Shown here: positions 34,242 to 45,545 of the stretch, piece after piece
Layout: each line of letters opens with the position of its first letter
Numbering within the stretch: position 1 is the stretch's first letter
Source of the DNA: Xylona heveae TC161
Lineage: Eukaryota > Ascomycota > Xylonomycetes > Xylonales > Xylonaceae
Assembly: GCF_001619985.1 (NCBI RefSeq)
Contig: NW_017264202.1
Coordinates: 868,001-932,000, forward strand
Length of the DNA stretch: 64,000 nucleotides
Direction: 5' to 3'
Notes under the pieces: model-generated
Told to the model about the DNA's origin: nothing
What the model saw: only the letters and a program-made list of their open reading frames with translations
The model's database searches: none
Translations under genes and position numbers: made by a program

Positions 34242-34662
34242 AACCGTTGATTGGTGGATGATACCATCACATCGGGTACCAAGGTCCATACAAGGTACCT
34301 CTAGTCACTACCTTATCCGTACCCTCTAGTTAACCCTCTTGGGTTCCCTAGGCAACTATAGAGTACAAACAATCCATTTACAAAGGTACGGAAGTCTCCC
34401 TCGTTGATTGACTTCCAATATTTTGTCTAGGTAGTTTTATTGGTCTTGACTACGTGCGCAGCCTAAAACATTTAGTAACGCCAAGCGTCCGCTTCGCATA
34501 TACGTATGAATAAGCGCCTTGCAGTCAACGGTCGCGATCACCTGACTTAATGATCTTCGACATCCTTCGCTAGTCTTTTGGAGATCCCATCATCTTCCAA
34601 TATCTCCGAGTCAACATGAAACAGATTCATTTTGCTATCTCTTCCATCTTAAAGATGCTTAC

Positions 34663-36186
34663 ATGATAAAGCTGCCTTCCTTCCTTCAGATCATGTTGTC
34701 ATCACTTTTGCGGTCTTTGCCCAAGCTCGGACGGAAGTGGAAGCCCCTTAATTTCTCCAACCCGAACTTTGTTCGGATACCTGAGCAGCACAAAATTGAA
34801 GAAGAGACCCTCCCAGACTATATTGCTTCCCGGTATTATCCTACTCGAATAGGAGAAGTCATCAAGGAACGATATCAAGTCGTAGGCAAATTAGGATTTG
34901 GATCTACCTCAACTGCGTGGCTTGCACGGGACATGAAGTGGGATCTCTATTGAGATATAACTACTCGGATCCAGTCTGCTTATGCACTACAATTACAGTG
35001 GCTGTCGTTATGTCATGCTCAAAATCTTCGTCCAGGCTTCGTCTATGGGCCAGCAAGTAGATGACGAGCTCAAGATGTATAGACGCATGGAGCAATCCCC
35101 AAAAGGCCATCCCGGTCGTAACGCTGTCAGAACGTTACTTGATACTTTTTACATCGATGGGCCTGAAGACAAGCATCGATGCCTCGTGCATCGCCCATTA
35201 TGGGAGAGTGTTTTGACTTTCTTACGCCGCAACCCGGTAGAGAGGCTGCCTTCAGCGGTCGTAGCGTTCGTTCTTCGGCGCCTTTTTTTGGCGTTGGATT
35301 ATCTACATACGGAGTGTCAGATCATACATACTGGTTTGTGGCCTGATCTGTCCTCCCTACTTCTATAACTTACTTACTCCTTTTTCTATTAGATATAAAG
35401 GCCGATAATATTATGCTCGGGATCAACGATGATTCGGTCTTTAGCGACTTCGAGGAGAAGGAGCTTCAACGCCCTGTGCCGAGGAAGGAGGTGGACATGG
35501 ACGGGAGAACAATCTACATGTCCCGGGATCTTAGAATGCCTAATGATTTGGGTGCCCCAGTGCTATGCGATTTTGGTTCGGCCATGCTCGGCAACCAATA
35601 CCACACGGAATTCATTCAACCTAATATCTATCGAGCGCCGGAAGTGATTCTAGGAGTTCCATGGACGTATAGCGTCGATATATGGAACGTGGGATGCATG
35701 GTATGATAAACAGCCTGATTATTACAGTGTGAAAATTGCTGAAAGCTAGGTCATAGATTTGGGACATTTACGAAGGTGGTTCCTTGTTCACCGGCCAAGA
35801 CCCCGAATTTCAGAAGTATCGAAGTCGAGCCCACCTCGCTGACATGATAAATCTTCTTGGTCCCCCGCCGCCTAGTCTTCTTGCCCAAGGGGAGCTAAGA
35901 GACAAATTCTTCCCTGGTGAAGGCAAGTCAAGCTTCTTGTTATTAAGTATCTGGTGTATCCTGGTATCCAAATCCGCTAACTATATACGACTCTCCAGGT
36001 GATTTCCGCACTAAGAATTTATTAAAGGATCAGGTCCCGCTTGAGGAGCTGGAGACTACTCTCGAGGGAGAAGAGGAGAGAGAGGCTTTTTTACGCCTAA
36101 TGCGAAAAATGCTGCAGTGGGAGCCCGGCAAGCGTAGCTCCGCTAAGGAGCTAGGGGAGGACGAATGGATACATAAGCATTTGTAA
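34663..36186 (+). CDS. SRPK-like Ser/Thr protein kinase
   Basis: Protein kinase of the fungal SRPK (SR-protein kinase-like) group, 423 residues. The introns are 34938-34998, 35334-35392, 35701-35756 and 35923-35998; the last is a GC-AG intron (G|GCAAGT), and reading through it would add unrelated sequence. Motifs in order: N-terminal EEETLPDYIASRYYPTRIGE typical of the group, Gly-rich loop GKLGFGSTSTAWLARD, catalytic Lys in VMLKIF, catalytic loop IIHTDIKADNIM (HTD replacing HRD, as is usual in this fungal group), DFG in LCDFGSAM and APE in YRAPEVIL. The C-lobe ends with MLQWEPGKRSSAKELGEDEW. The spacer insert of true SRPKs is short here, so RS-protein targets are uncertain. All catalytic residues look intact, and the kinase is probably active. 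Confidence 0.9.
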
Positions 36187-37927
36187 TTAAGTATGCATCA
36201 AGAAATGAAATTCTACAGAGCCTTTGCCTGAGGACCGTGGCACCGGTGGCACCAGTGGCAGCGCGGCGAGCGGTAGTCGACACCGTCTCAGGCCTCGACT
36301 TATTTATCTACCCATTCCTTGCGGGCGACTTGCTTCGTCTGAGCCAAAACCATCTATCTTTTCTACTTCCTCCATGCTCAGTGCACCTTGGTCGACTGCT
36401 TCAGTCTAGAGTCTCTGCCTTCACCATGAAACCCGCTGAATTAGCGCGCACTTCATGGTGCGTCAAGAGGGCGTATCGCCTCAGCGTGACGCTCTGCCCG
36501 GAGAGAGTTTCCATTCAAGCAGGATATGAGCCCTTGGGTTCCAGAACTACGGAGTAGCCTCGAGTTCCAGACTAATCTCGAGTTCCAGGACGCTTTCCTA
36601 GTGCGTGTAATTTAAGGTACCAAAGCGGAACACATTAATCGGCGTTACATGTGGTCAATGATTGGGTGGAGCGGGGCGTGAGAAAGTCCGAGACCGAAGC
36701 ATGGCGTTTATCTGCGCGCCATGACGCATGGTGCATCAAATCAAGTCAAGTTGCATTATATGATAACCCTCAACTTACGTGTATCGTTCAAATAATGTAT
36801 GGCTTAAACTGGGAAAAACCTTTGAAGGCCCCAACACAAGAATGGTGTTGTTACATTTCTCGCGACGCTTTTCTGAGGGCAAGGGACAGGGCGAACAGTG
36901 CCCCTAGTATTGTTTGTCGACCACGTGGTGTAAGGTTGAGAATGATTGGCAGGGTACGTGGAGACGCGTCGTTGGGACTGCAAAAAGGACATTCCAGTAT
37001 CCAGGTTTCGTCGCCAGTTAATTAAAGGAGAGAAGGGTCAGACGACTGACCGGCACCCTCGTGTCTGGAGGTCATCTCACCTTCCATGAACAATGTGGCT
37101 GCATTACGCTCAGACATGTTTTAAACCATCAACCTGTGTTGACAATATGTTCAACTACTAACTACCTTAGTTAGGCTTGATCAGTTTGCTAGATGGTAAC
37201 TTAGAGAGCGGTACAGGCACCACGAGTCTCGAGGTCTCGGCAAGAGCGCCAGTCAGTTTGTGACGGGTAAGGTTAAACTGCCCATGACGCCACACGGAAC
37301 ATTTGATAAGGCTCCACCGCTTTATCGACAACTTGACCCTCCCTCTCTAGGGCGAAATTTATCTCCTACCCTTTGTGTCCCGCACAATCCGAATAGGAGT
37401 CCCTTGATGGGTGTTGAATTATTGACTATTATCTCTATTATCATTATCAATTGGGTGTCATCTTGTCTCTCCAAATCTTCGTGCCAGCAGGTGGATGGCG
37501 GGCCCATCATCTGTCTCAGTCATCTTCTACACTAGCTTGACAGTCACGACTCCCTAGTTTTAGTCCCGTCCATCCATCAATCATTTCTATAATCCATTAT
37601 TATACTGAGCCTTTGGACACCATTGTTCATCTCTTTGTTTCTTTCTCGCATACTAGTAATAGTATCTCTCTTGCGGCCGAGTCTCCTTTTGATCGCAAGT
37701 CGCTCCGCTCCTTCCTTGAACGCCTATTACCCAGGTGTTGACTCATCTTTTGCCCGTTCGATTCGAGACACGCTTTCAAGATGCAGCGGTAGCGTTATTT
37801 GAACCTACAACAACATCGAATGGATTAAATGCGAGGGGTATAATCTGGGATCTTGACCTTTTCGATACTCCGATATTCCGCGACAGCTTTGGGCACATCC
37901 CAGTGCTGATATCTGGACCCTCTCGCA
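36187..37927. other. Intergenic, no gene seen
   Basis: About 1.7 kb. CTCGAGTTCCAG occurs twice near 36558-36590 as a short direct repeat. The open frames (up to 124 codons) are not supported by motifs. The last 400 bp probably hold the MFS promoter. Confidence 0.5.
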
Positions 37928-40683
37928 ATGGAAAGCACGGAGAAGCCACCGGCTGCACAAGGCCAGGGCCAAATTCCCAAAGCAAAACGATCATGGATAA
38001 ACCGTTTTCGCAGCCAACCTAGCGATGCAGCTGGGCATCGGGGCGGCGCGGAGTCGGTGGAAGATTTGGAGAATCAAAAGATTCGCCCGGCGAAATGGTG
38101 CTTGGGCATTTTGAATGACCCAGAGACTGTTGAAGTACCTGGTCAGTCTATTTTAAATTCCTATGCGCCCTCTCCAAACACGAGCTAATATGTGAGCTGT
38201 CAGGATCTGTACTGTTGCTCTCAACATCTGATCATAATGCTCCTTTGGGGCTTCGTAATACGCCCGCACGTACGTCGGCTTCTTCGATACCGTCATTTCG
38301 CTACCCTCCTCCGCAACCACGGCACAAAGCAGGGACACCAGCTGAAGAAAAGAAACGAACTGCGGATGGTCAAATCATTTTGGATCCACAACCGGATGAC
38401 TCTCTCAATGATCCGTTGAACTGGCCCGCATGGCGCCGAGATTCTGCCCTATTGTCACTTGGTCTCTACTGTCTGCTTGGAGGTGGAATGACGCCAGTCC
38501 TTGCTGCGGGGTTCAACAATGTCGCGGCTGATTACCATGTGTCGATACCCAAAGTTGCCTTGACCACGGGATTGTACATGATGGGTCTCGGTGTTGGCTC
38601 TGTGATAGTGTCGCCGACTGCCATTATCCTTGGAAAGCGACCAGTCTATCTTTTGGGCGCTATAGTCTTTTTACTGTCATCCGTATGGTGTGCGCTCTCT
38701 CCCAATTACGCTTCCCTTGTCGTGGCCCGGGTTATCATGGGCATCGCAGTCAGTCCCTGCGAGTGTCTTCCTTCTGCTACTATTGCGGAAATTTTCTTCT
38801 TGCATGAAAGAGCATACCGAGTTGGCATCTATACGCTTTTGCTTCTTGGTGGAAAGAACCTCGTGCCTTTGGTCGCTGCTGCCATTATCCAGCGGTTAGG
38901 CTGGCGTTGGGTGTTTTGGTAAGTCTGGAATATCCCTGCCTTTGGAAAGCCCCTGTTAACAAACGGATAGGATCGTCGCAATTATTGTCGGCTTTTGCTT
39001 TGGACTGTTGTTTCTATTTGTTCCAGAGACTTTTTGGGACCGCACACCACGTCCAAAAAAGCAGAGACCCACATTGTCCGAACAGCTCTCGAGCGTACTT
39101 CATTACCACCACCACCACCGGCAGGAACCACATCGTAAATGTACGGGTACTCTGGGCGGGGAGATGGCTACGGATGCTGAGACTGAGAAATCAGTTCCCG
39201 GCACTCCGATCGCGCCAGCCTGCTCTGGTACAATAGCGCACAGACGACAACAGCGGAATGCGCATGTAGAGTTTACAGACGGCGATGATAAAGCCGATGG
39301 AGACGGCACGACGTCGCGGAAAAGTGAGGATGGGGTTCAGACACCCTTGACTCTTTCAGGATTTGGCTTCTCTCATACGAATTCCGCAGCAGCATCGGAT
39401 CCACCAGCGCTACAGTCTGCACTATTTCCTGCTCGAGAAGAACAAGCTCTTTCTGAGCCGTCTGAACTCCATCACTGGCCTTGTCCAGCGTCGCATCAAG
39501 CTTCTTTGGCGGTCACAATGTCTGATTCAGGAGCGGGTGTCCGACCCAGCACACCAGATCTTCACAACTTCAATTCGCCATTTTACGAAGGTGTCCAGCG
39601 AAAGGACACGGACTATTTTAACAAGGATGGCGAACCCCTAGAGTCTCCACGGCGTGTTTCACGGTCTCTGCGAAGATTTACATTTCCTCTCAGCATGAAA
39701 AGTTCTTCTCATCATCGAAACTCAGCATCTCAATCTCGAATTCGGTCTCGGCCTGCTACAGCTGACGGGGTAATGTCGCCGCCGCTACCACTGTCGATGC
39801 GATATACCAAGGAATTGCAATCGCAGCCACCAAAGTCTTTTGTACAGACTCTGAAACCGTGGAACGGGAGGTTGCGGCATGAACACTGGTTTCGGATCGC
39901 GTTTCGGCCTTTTATCCTGTTTGCCTATCCGTCCGTGCTGTGGAGCACGGTAATTTATTCGCTCAGCGTTGGCTGGTTGATTGTGCTGTCCGAATCTGTG
40001 TCTGAGATTTACCGCAACAGAGAGACGTACAATTTCAGCTCGCTCTCGGCGGGGCTGATTTACGTTGCGCCCTTTGTCGGCGGCGTGCTCGGAACCGCCG
40101 TGGCAGGCCGAGTCTCAGACATTATTGTGCGGTACATGAGTCGCCGCAATGGTGGGGTGTATGAGCCCGAGTTTCGGCTCGTCATGGCCATTCCCATTGC
40201 CATTTCGACCAGCATTGGATTAATGGGATATGGATGGAGCGCTCAGATTCACGACCACTGGATCGTGCCGACAATCTTCTTTGCCATTATCAGTTTCGGC
40301 TGCTGTCTCGGCAGCACCACCTCCATTACCTTTTGCGTCGACTGTTATCGGCAGTATGCGGGCGAGGCCCTGGTCACTATGAATTTTTCAAAAAGTAGTT
40401 CCCCCCGCGTCCTCTTGTCCCTGCACGCCATTTCCATGTCCCATTTCCCGCGCCGTTCCGAACGTGTTCTTCGTATGCTAACCTTGATGGTCTAGATATC
40501 TTTCATGGCCTCGTCTTCTCGCTCTTCTTCAATCGCTGGCTCGCCGCTGATGGCGCCAGGACCGTCTTTCTTTCCCTGGGCGGGATCCAGCTGTTCTGCC
40601 TCTTGTTCACGATACCCATGTACATTTTTGGTAAAAGAGCGCGCATGTGGACGGTCCGACGGAACCTGATGGAGAAGTTTTGA
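37928..40683 (+). CDS. MFS transporter with large cytoplasmic loop
   Basis: Major facilitator superfamily transporter of 846 residues. The introns are 38142-38203, 38919-38970 and 40395-40495. A hydrophilic N-terminus of about 160 residues precedes the sequence DPLNWPAWRRDSALLSLGLY, characteristic of fungal DHA1-like drug or polyamine (HOL1-type) transporters. Six hydrophobic helices follow, with GLYMMGLGVGSVIVSPTAI and VARVIMGIAVSPCECLPSAT. A long Ser/Thr/Pro/His-rich loop of about 280 residues then separates the two halves, with HYHHHHRQ and RRVSRSLRRF-type clusters that may be phosphorylated. The second half starts at AFRPFILFAYPSVLWSTVIY and ends with intron 3 joined to NIFHGLVFSLFF. The substrate is not predictable. 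The loop is longer than usual and explains the large size; the usual length is near 500-600. Confidence 0.9.
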
Positions 40684-41380
40684 TTTTTTTTTTTTCCTGC
40701 TGTTCGTCCCGAACGGTCCACCCAACATTTCAGTCGAGACCTTTATTTTTTGTTTCATTGTTTTGTCTTGTCACACTTGAATAGAGTTGACGAGTAAAGG
40801 CGCTTTACTCGTCGCTTTTATTTTCCGTCTCTTGGATATGGCGTTTGTCGTTTGTCGGTTTGTTGGTTTGACTCGGGTTGTCTCACTTGAGCTGTCTTTT
40901 TGGCAAAGTGCATTGGATCTGCCAAAGTGTCTCAGCCTCTCGTCTGTAGCCACAGTGGCACTTGATGTGTATAGTAGCGCGTATGGTGTATGGTAGCTTT
41001 GCGGCCCTTTTCTCTTTTTTTTTTTATTTTGGGTTAGGTTGGGTTGCGGGGCGGGGAGGAGACGAGTAGATCCGTGGCATTTGCATTTGCATTGACAATG
41101 GCGTCAGGTATACTACAGCCTGTATTCACATTGGATGCTTGAGTCGAGATTTGACTGTTAGACCATCACGTCATGTTCGACCTCAACACACTCAACACAC
41201 GCATTTGAATACGTTCCATACGTGTATGACAAATGAGAAACGGAGTCTCCGAGTATAGTATAACTATAACTATAACTATAACTATAACGTATATGTATGA
41301 TATGATCATCCAGAATTTTTATTATCCATCTACCATCGACCCAAAAACAGGACAGGTTCTCAGTCGTCGGTCGTCAATCG
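40684..41380. other. Intergenic between convergent genes
   Basis: About 700 bp separating the ends of the MFS gene and the small secreted-protein gene. It contains a (TATAAC)5 repeat at 41259-41288 and T-rich runs that may serve as terminator regions. No gene. Confidence 0.6.
41259..41288. repeat. (TATAAC)5 tandem repeat
   Basis: Five perfect 6-bp units in an intergenic region. Confidence 0.95.
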
Positions 41381-42151
41381 TCAGTCGTCAGTCCCATCTC
41401 TGAATGGCCGCTTCGCTCGTCTTGCTGCTTTTGCGGCATGCGCTGCGTGGCGCGACATTTCGAGCAACACCGCAGTAGGCAGCGGCCGGTTCTCGTCAAC
41501 GACCTTGCTCCACTGCATTTGATGTGGAGAGTCACAGTCGTCGTCCCCGTGGTCGTCGTCATAGTCGTCGTCTAAAAGTACGGCTTGGTCGAGGAGAGAT
41601 GCGCATTCGGACGGGCGGTTTGAATGCTGAGCGGTGTACTCGTTTGGTGGGGAGTATGAGTAGGATGACGATGAGGAGGATAAGTAAGAGGAAGAGGAAG
41701 GAGAAGATACGAATGAACGCGACGGCGTGGGCGCAGCGGGGAGATGCTCGTCTAGAATTTCTGGCTCTTCGAGTGTAGGGGTGTATAGATCTAGGTCGTA
41801 CGGCTCGTCGGACCCGTCAGACCCGTCAGACCAGTTGGATTCGTCGGGTTCGTCAGGATTGTCGGACGACTGTGTCTGAGCATGACACGGTGCGTCTAGC
41901 CCCTCGTCGGAGGAGGATGGTCGTAGTGCAAGGAGAGAATGTTTCCAGAGTGAAATGTAGTTTCTGGATAGAATTTGTATGCCATCCAGTAAAGTGGACT
42001 GTGTGCCGTCCAGCTGACGTGCGTCCTCTGATGGTTCTGAGGTGGAGACTTGCGGGGCGGAGGAGGAGGACGAAGAGGAGGATAGAGGTGCGGCGAAAAG
42101 GAGGTGAGAAAGAGCGAGGAGAGTGAGCAGGGAGAGGGTTTGTGGTTTCAT
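41381..42151 (-). CDS. Small secreted acidic Ser-rich protein, unknown
   Basis: A 256-residue intronless frame from the ATG at 42151. The first 20 residues (MKPQTLSLLTLLALSHLLFA) form a clear secretion signal with cleavage probable after APLS or nearby. The mature part is low-complexity: Ser runs, acidic Asp clusters (DDDYDDDHGDDD), repeated SDGSDGSDEPYD and a basic Ala/Arg tail (SRHAAHAAKAARRAKRPF). Three Cys residues only, so not a classic disulphide-rich effector. The upstream region is C/T-rich on the coding strand, as often in fungal promoters. Acidic secreted proteins of this kind may interact with calcium or cell-wall polymers, but nothing here shows it. The compositional bias lowers confidence that the ORF is translated, but the signal peptide supports it. 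Confidence 0.6.
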   Translation of the reverse strand: MKPQTLSLLTLLALSHLLFAAPLSSSSSSSSAPQVSTSEPSEDARQLDGTQSTLLDGIQILSRNYISLWKHSLLALRPSSSDEGLDAPCHAQTQSSDNPDEPDESNWSDGSDGSDEPYDLDLYTPTLEEPEILDEHLPAAPTPSRSFVSSPSSSSYLSSSSSSYSYSPPNEYTAQHSNRPSECASLLDQAVLLDDDYDDDHGDDDCDSPHQMQWSKVVDENRPLPTAVLLEMSRHAAHAAKAARRAKRPFRDGTDD

Positions 42152-43463
42152 CTTAAAAAAGAAGGGGTTTTTTGAAATAGATGGAAAGAAAACAAAAAGA
42201 TGAAGTAGAATTGAAGTGAAAGATGTGAAATGAATGAAATGAAATGCAATAAAATGAGGGAAATGAAGAAAAGGAGAAAAAATGAGACGATTTGAAAGAA
42301 ATGAAGAAAAGGAACAGGAACGAATAAAGGGAACGCAATTGGCTGGTGTCAATTGATAGATTGAGTGGTATAGTATTTTTTGAGAACAGTGTCAGAGATC
42401 AGCTACGAAGATTAGTAAATCCATTACTGTAGAATGCGAGGTATAAGAAAGTGTCGTTGGACAACATACAGATAGTCGTGATGGTATATGTGAAATTGAT
42501 CATTTGTAGCGTGAGTGGTAGGAGTAGAGGACCAGCTCACATTATGCATACAACGAAAATGCAAACGATGGAAAGAGGGGAGAAGGTTGGATAGAAGGTG
42601 GGATAGAAGAATGTGGTGTATATGTACGAAGAATGAATGAAAGGATGGATGGATGGATATGGTCATGAAGCTACTTGGGTGAGCACTGAGCACAAATTGA
42701 TTCGACAATCGGCAGGCTGAAACACGACAGGGTAGGGTGATAATAGTGGTGACCACAACCGGCGGAACGCATCTGTTTCTTCAAAAGTTCCAGACACTGG
42801 GCTGCCACATTGTTGTCCCATCTTTGCTGGCCAGGCGGGTCTCTGTCAGGGTCATGGTTATGGCCTTTAATAACGGGACAATTCCCATCAGTATCGCAGT
42901 AAGTATAGTATAGGGCTTACGGGGATGCCAGGGGAAATAAAAAAAAGAGGGGACATTTCTACCTCGGATCATGTTCGTATTAATTTATCTCATTTGTGCT
43001 CTTCCTCGTTCCGTGTCCGTCCGCCCCGTTGACAATGTTGATCAGCCCCAATGTGTCATCGAAATGACGGATGATGGACTATCGTCGTATTGGTGGATGA
43101 GATTTCCCTTTTCCCCGCCGAGGCGCAGCTGCTGCCTAGAGGAGTAGCCCTACAGCACTGCGCCCTTTGACAGATTCCACAATGATCATCTATCATCATC
43201 TTTTCCCTTTTTCTTAAGAGTAAAGAGTACTGGCATTGATTGAAGAGATAGTGTTAAGATATAGGGATATACAATAATGTTAAGGTATTGATGATGTGGA
43301 TGATCCCGAGAGCCAAGCTTTTACCGTTGACACTAAACGTGACTAAATCATGGGTGTCTGCGCCATCCCATTCCTCTCTGATTTGACACAATTATTAGTC
43401 CACATATCTTACATCCAAACTACAACGTTGACTACAACAACATGATGCACGGCCGCTGAATCC
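42152..43463. other. Intergenic between divergent genes
   Basis: About 1.3 kb, the shared upstream region of the minus-strand secreted-protein gene and the plus-strand GPI2. The part next to 42152 is a purine-rich stretch with repeated GAAATGAA words; a GGAT repeat lies near 42645. No gene. Confidence 0.6.
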
Positions 43464-45210
43464 ATGCCAGCTTTCCACGACGCGGCCCCGTCTGCGCAAG
43501 GGGACGACGTCTCCTCTCACCAGCACCGCAACCTCTCCGTTCCGTCTCCTCCTCTTGCTCCTGCTCCTTCTCCTCCGTCATCCCAACCCGCCTTGTTGCA
43601 CCGCACCACCAGCTCCGACCCAAACAGACTTGCCCCCGAGGACGCCTTTTTCGCACACTCGCCCCCGCGTCGTCGCCAACAACAACAGCAGCTCGTTGAT
43701 GCAACACAGGCGCCAAAGCAATTGGTCTCGCAGGGTCTGTCCAATGGATCGTCGTCAACTTCGGCCGCAGCCGCCGCGGCGCTGGTCGCCAGTCGGGTGC
43801 GCGCCAAAGAACGCGGTCGCAGTGGCAGTCGCCGACGGAAAGGTGCTTGGAAGAAGCTCCTCTGGGTGAAGCAGTCTTGTACGTTTCACTTGGTTAACCG
43901 GGTCTTCAATTACTGTAAATACTGACTATTACGACCAGATCCCGACAACTACACCGACGAAGACACCTTTCTCGATCACCTCCAACGCAATCCTCGTCTT
44001 CAGCCCTACGAATTCTGGCCGCTGTTTGCCGATTCTACCGTCATCGTCCAGCACGTATGCTCCGTCATCATCTTTGCCTGCTGCTTCACCGGCATTCTCC
44101 AAGAACGAGTCTCGCCCCTCACGGTTGTCACATGGGGCAGTCTCGGCACCATTGTCGGCTGGGTCTTGTGGGATCGCTGGATCTATCAAGAAGAGGCGGC
44201 GCGGGTAGCCAAGGAACCGGGTCTGGATAATGAAGCAGAAGAGGCGGTGTCCAGTTTGAGCAACAGTGCCAGCGCCAGTTCGTCGACCAGTCTGCCGATT
44301 TCAGGTGCTGCTCCTGCTACGACTGCCACTGCTCCCCCACAACCATTAGGGCTTGGCCTGACCATCCCCGGCGCGTCGTCGGGCATTCTTGCTCCCTCGG
44401 CCAATGGTAGCTCACATCATACATCGTCGTCTTCCTCCTTTTCTCCCGTCACCACTGGCCATCCGACCGGCGCTCCGACATTTCCCAATTACAGCCGCTT
44501 TCCACCGCCCGGAGTGACCGAGTCATCTGCCTTTTCACCGCGAAACCAACAACGTCTGGCCACTGCGAAATCGGCACTGCTCATCTACTGTGCACTATTG
44601 GGTCTCAGTCCGATCCTAAAGTCCCTTACAAAGTCCACCACGAGCGACTCCATCTGGGCCATGAGCTGCTGGCTCATGTGTATCAATATCGCATTTTTTG
44701 ACTATGGCGGCGGAGTAGGCGTAAAGTACGTTTCCTTTGTTCTTTTCCCTTGGATGCTACGCTTCCCTGCCAAATTTCCGTCCCATTAAGTCCCCTTACT
44801 GACTGGCTGACAGATTCCCCGCGTCGCTGTCGACCAACGCAGCGGTCATGGCATCCACCGTGCTCGCATCCCGACTGACCTCCACCCTGCACGTCTTTTC
44901 ACTGACCCTCTTCTCCATTGAAGTCTTTGGCCTGTTCCCCGTGTTCCGCCGCCACCTCCAGCACCGCTCGTGGCGCGGCCACGTCGTGCTGACCATGGCC
45001 CTCATCATGGGCGCCAGCGGCAGTATGGGCGTGACCATCTCCCGAGGCGGCTGGAAAGCAGCCACCCTGGGCGTCATCCTCGGCAGCATCCTCACCGGGC
45101 TCGCCATGGGCGGCTGCAGTTGGTGGCTGATTGATTTGCAAAAGTACAAGAATGAGATTCGTGGGCCGTGGGATCCAGCCCGGCCCGTCATTCGACGGCG
45201 TTGGGACTGA
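43464..45210 (+). CDS. gpi2: GPI2/PIG-C, GlcNAc-PI synthesis subunit
   Basis: ER-membrane subunit of the GPI-GlcNAc transferase complex, which performs the first step of GPI-anchor synthesis (GlcNAc transfer to phosphatidylinositol). The introns are 43879-43938 and 44726-44813, giving 532 residues. After a Ser/Gln-rich N-terminus come the family signatures KKLLWVKQSYPDNYTDEDTF, then NPRLQPYEFWPLFADSTVIV and FTGILQERVSPLTVVTWGSL. A fungal-type Ser/Pro/Ala-rich loop lies between the first and second halves, and the second half (SALLIYCALLGLSPILKSLT, then WAMSCWLMCINIAFFDYG) contains several membrane helices. After intron 2 comes FPASLSTNAAVMASTVLASR, another PIG-C hallmark. The end, WWLIDLQKYKNEIRGPWDPA, also matches. 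The chitinase at 60-64 kb, with a GPI-like C-terminus, would depend on this pathway. Confidence 0.94.
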
Positions 45211-45545
45211 TTTTCTATTTACCTTTCCTGTTTATTTCCTCCGTTTAATTTCCTTCTTTTTTTTTCTATTCCTTTTTTTCCCCTTTAATTTCCTCTTTTT
45301 TAAAACCGTTATATGTTAAGATACCATGACTGTATATTATTGTATTTTATGACTATTGCCTTCATTCATTCAGCATCTGTTACTTCACTACGACCTAGTC
45401 TTCCACGATTGCCGTTGCGCCCACGTTATTACGTACTGCCCCATCCCCGTATCTTATAGTTGGTCACTTGCGCTACCAACTCCACTACCACTCTAACCCG
45501 CACTCTCATACCCTCAAGTCTAACACCACCACCACCATACACACG
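45211..45545. other. Short intergenic between convergent genes
   Basis: About 335 bp between GPI2 and the annexin gene; T-rich runs after 45240 are likely 3' UTR and termination sequence. No gene. Confidence 0.6.

Larger units (their letters stand above)
32961..34662. other. Intergenic with palindrome array and a diverged direct repeat
   Basis: About 1.7 kb without a supported gene. It holds a periodic run of C/G palindromes (33774-33878) and two copies of a 50-bp segment (about 33610 and 34192). Copies of a GGTACC-like word lie at 34270-34390. Confidence 0.6.

Noticed and set aside
36224-37025. Frames of 61 to 124 codons after the SRPK gene
   Set aside because: No motif, no signal peptide and no plausible splice links; probably non-coding.
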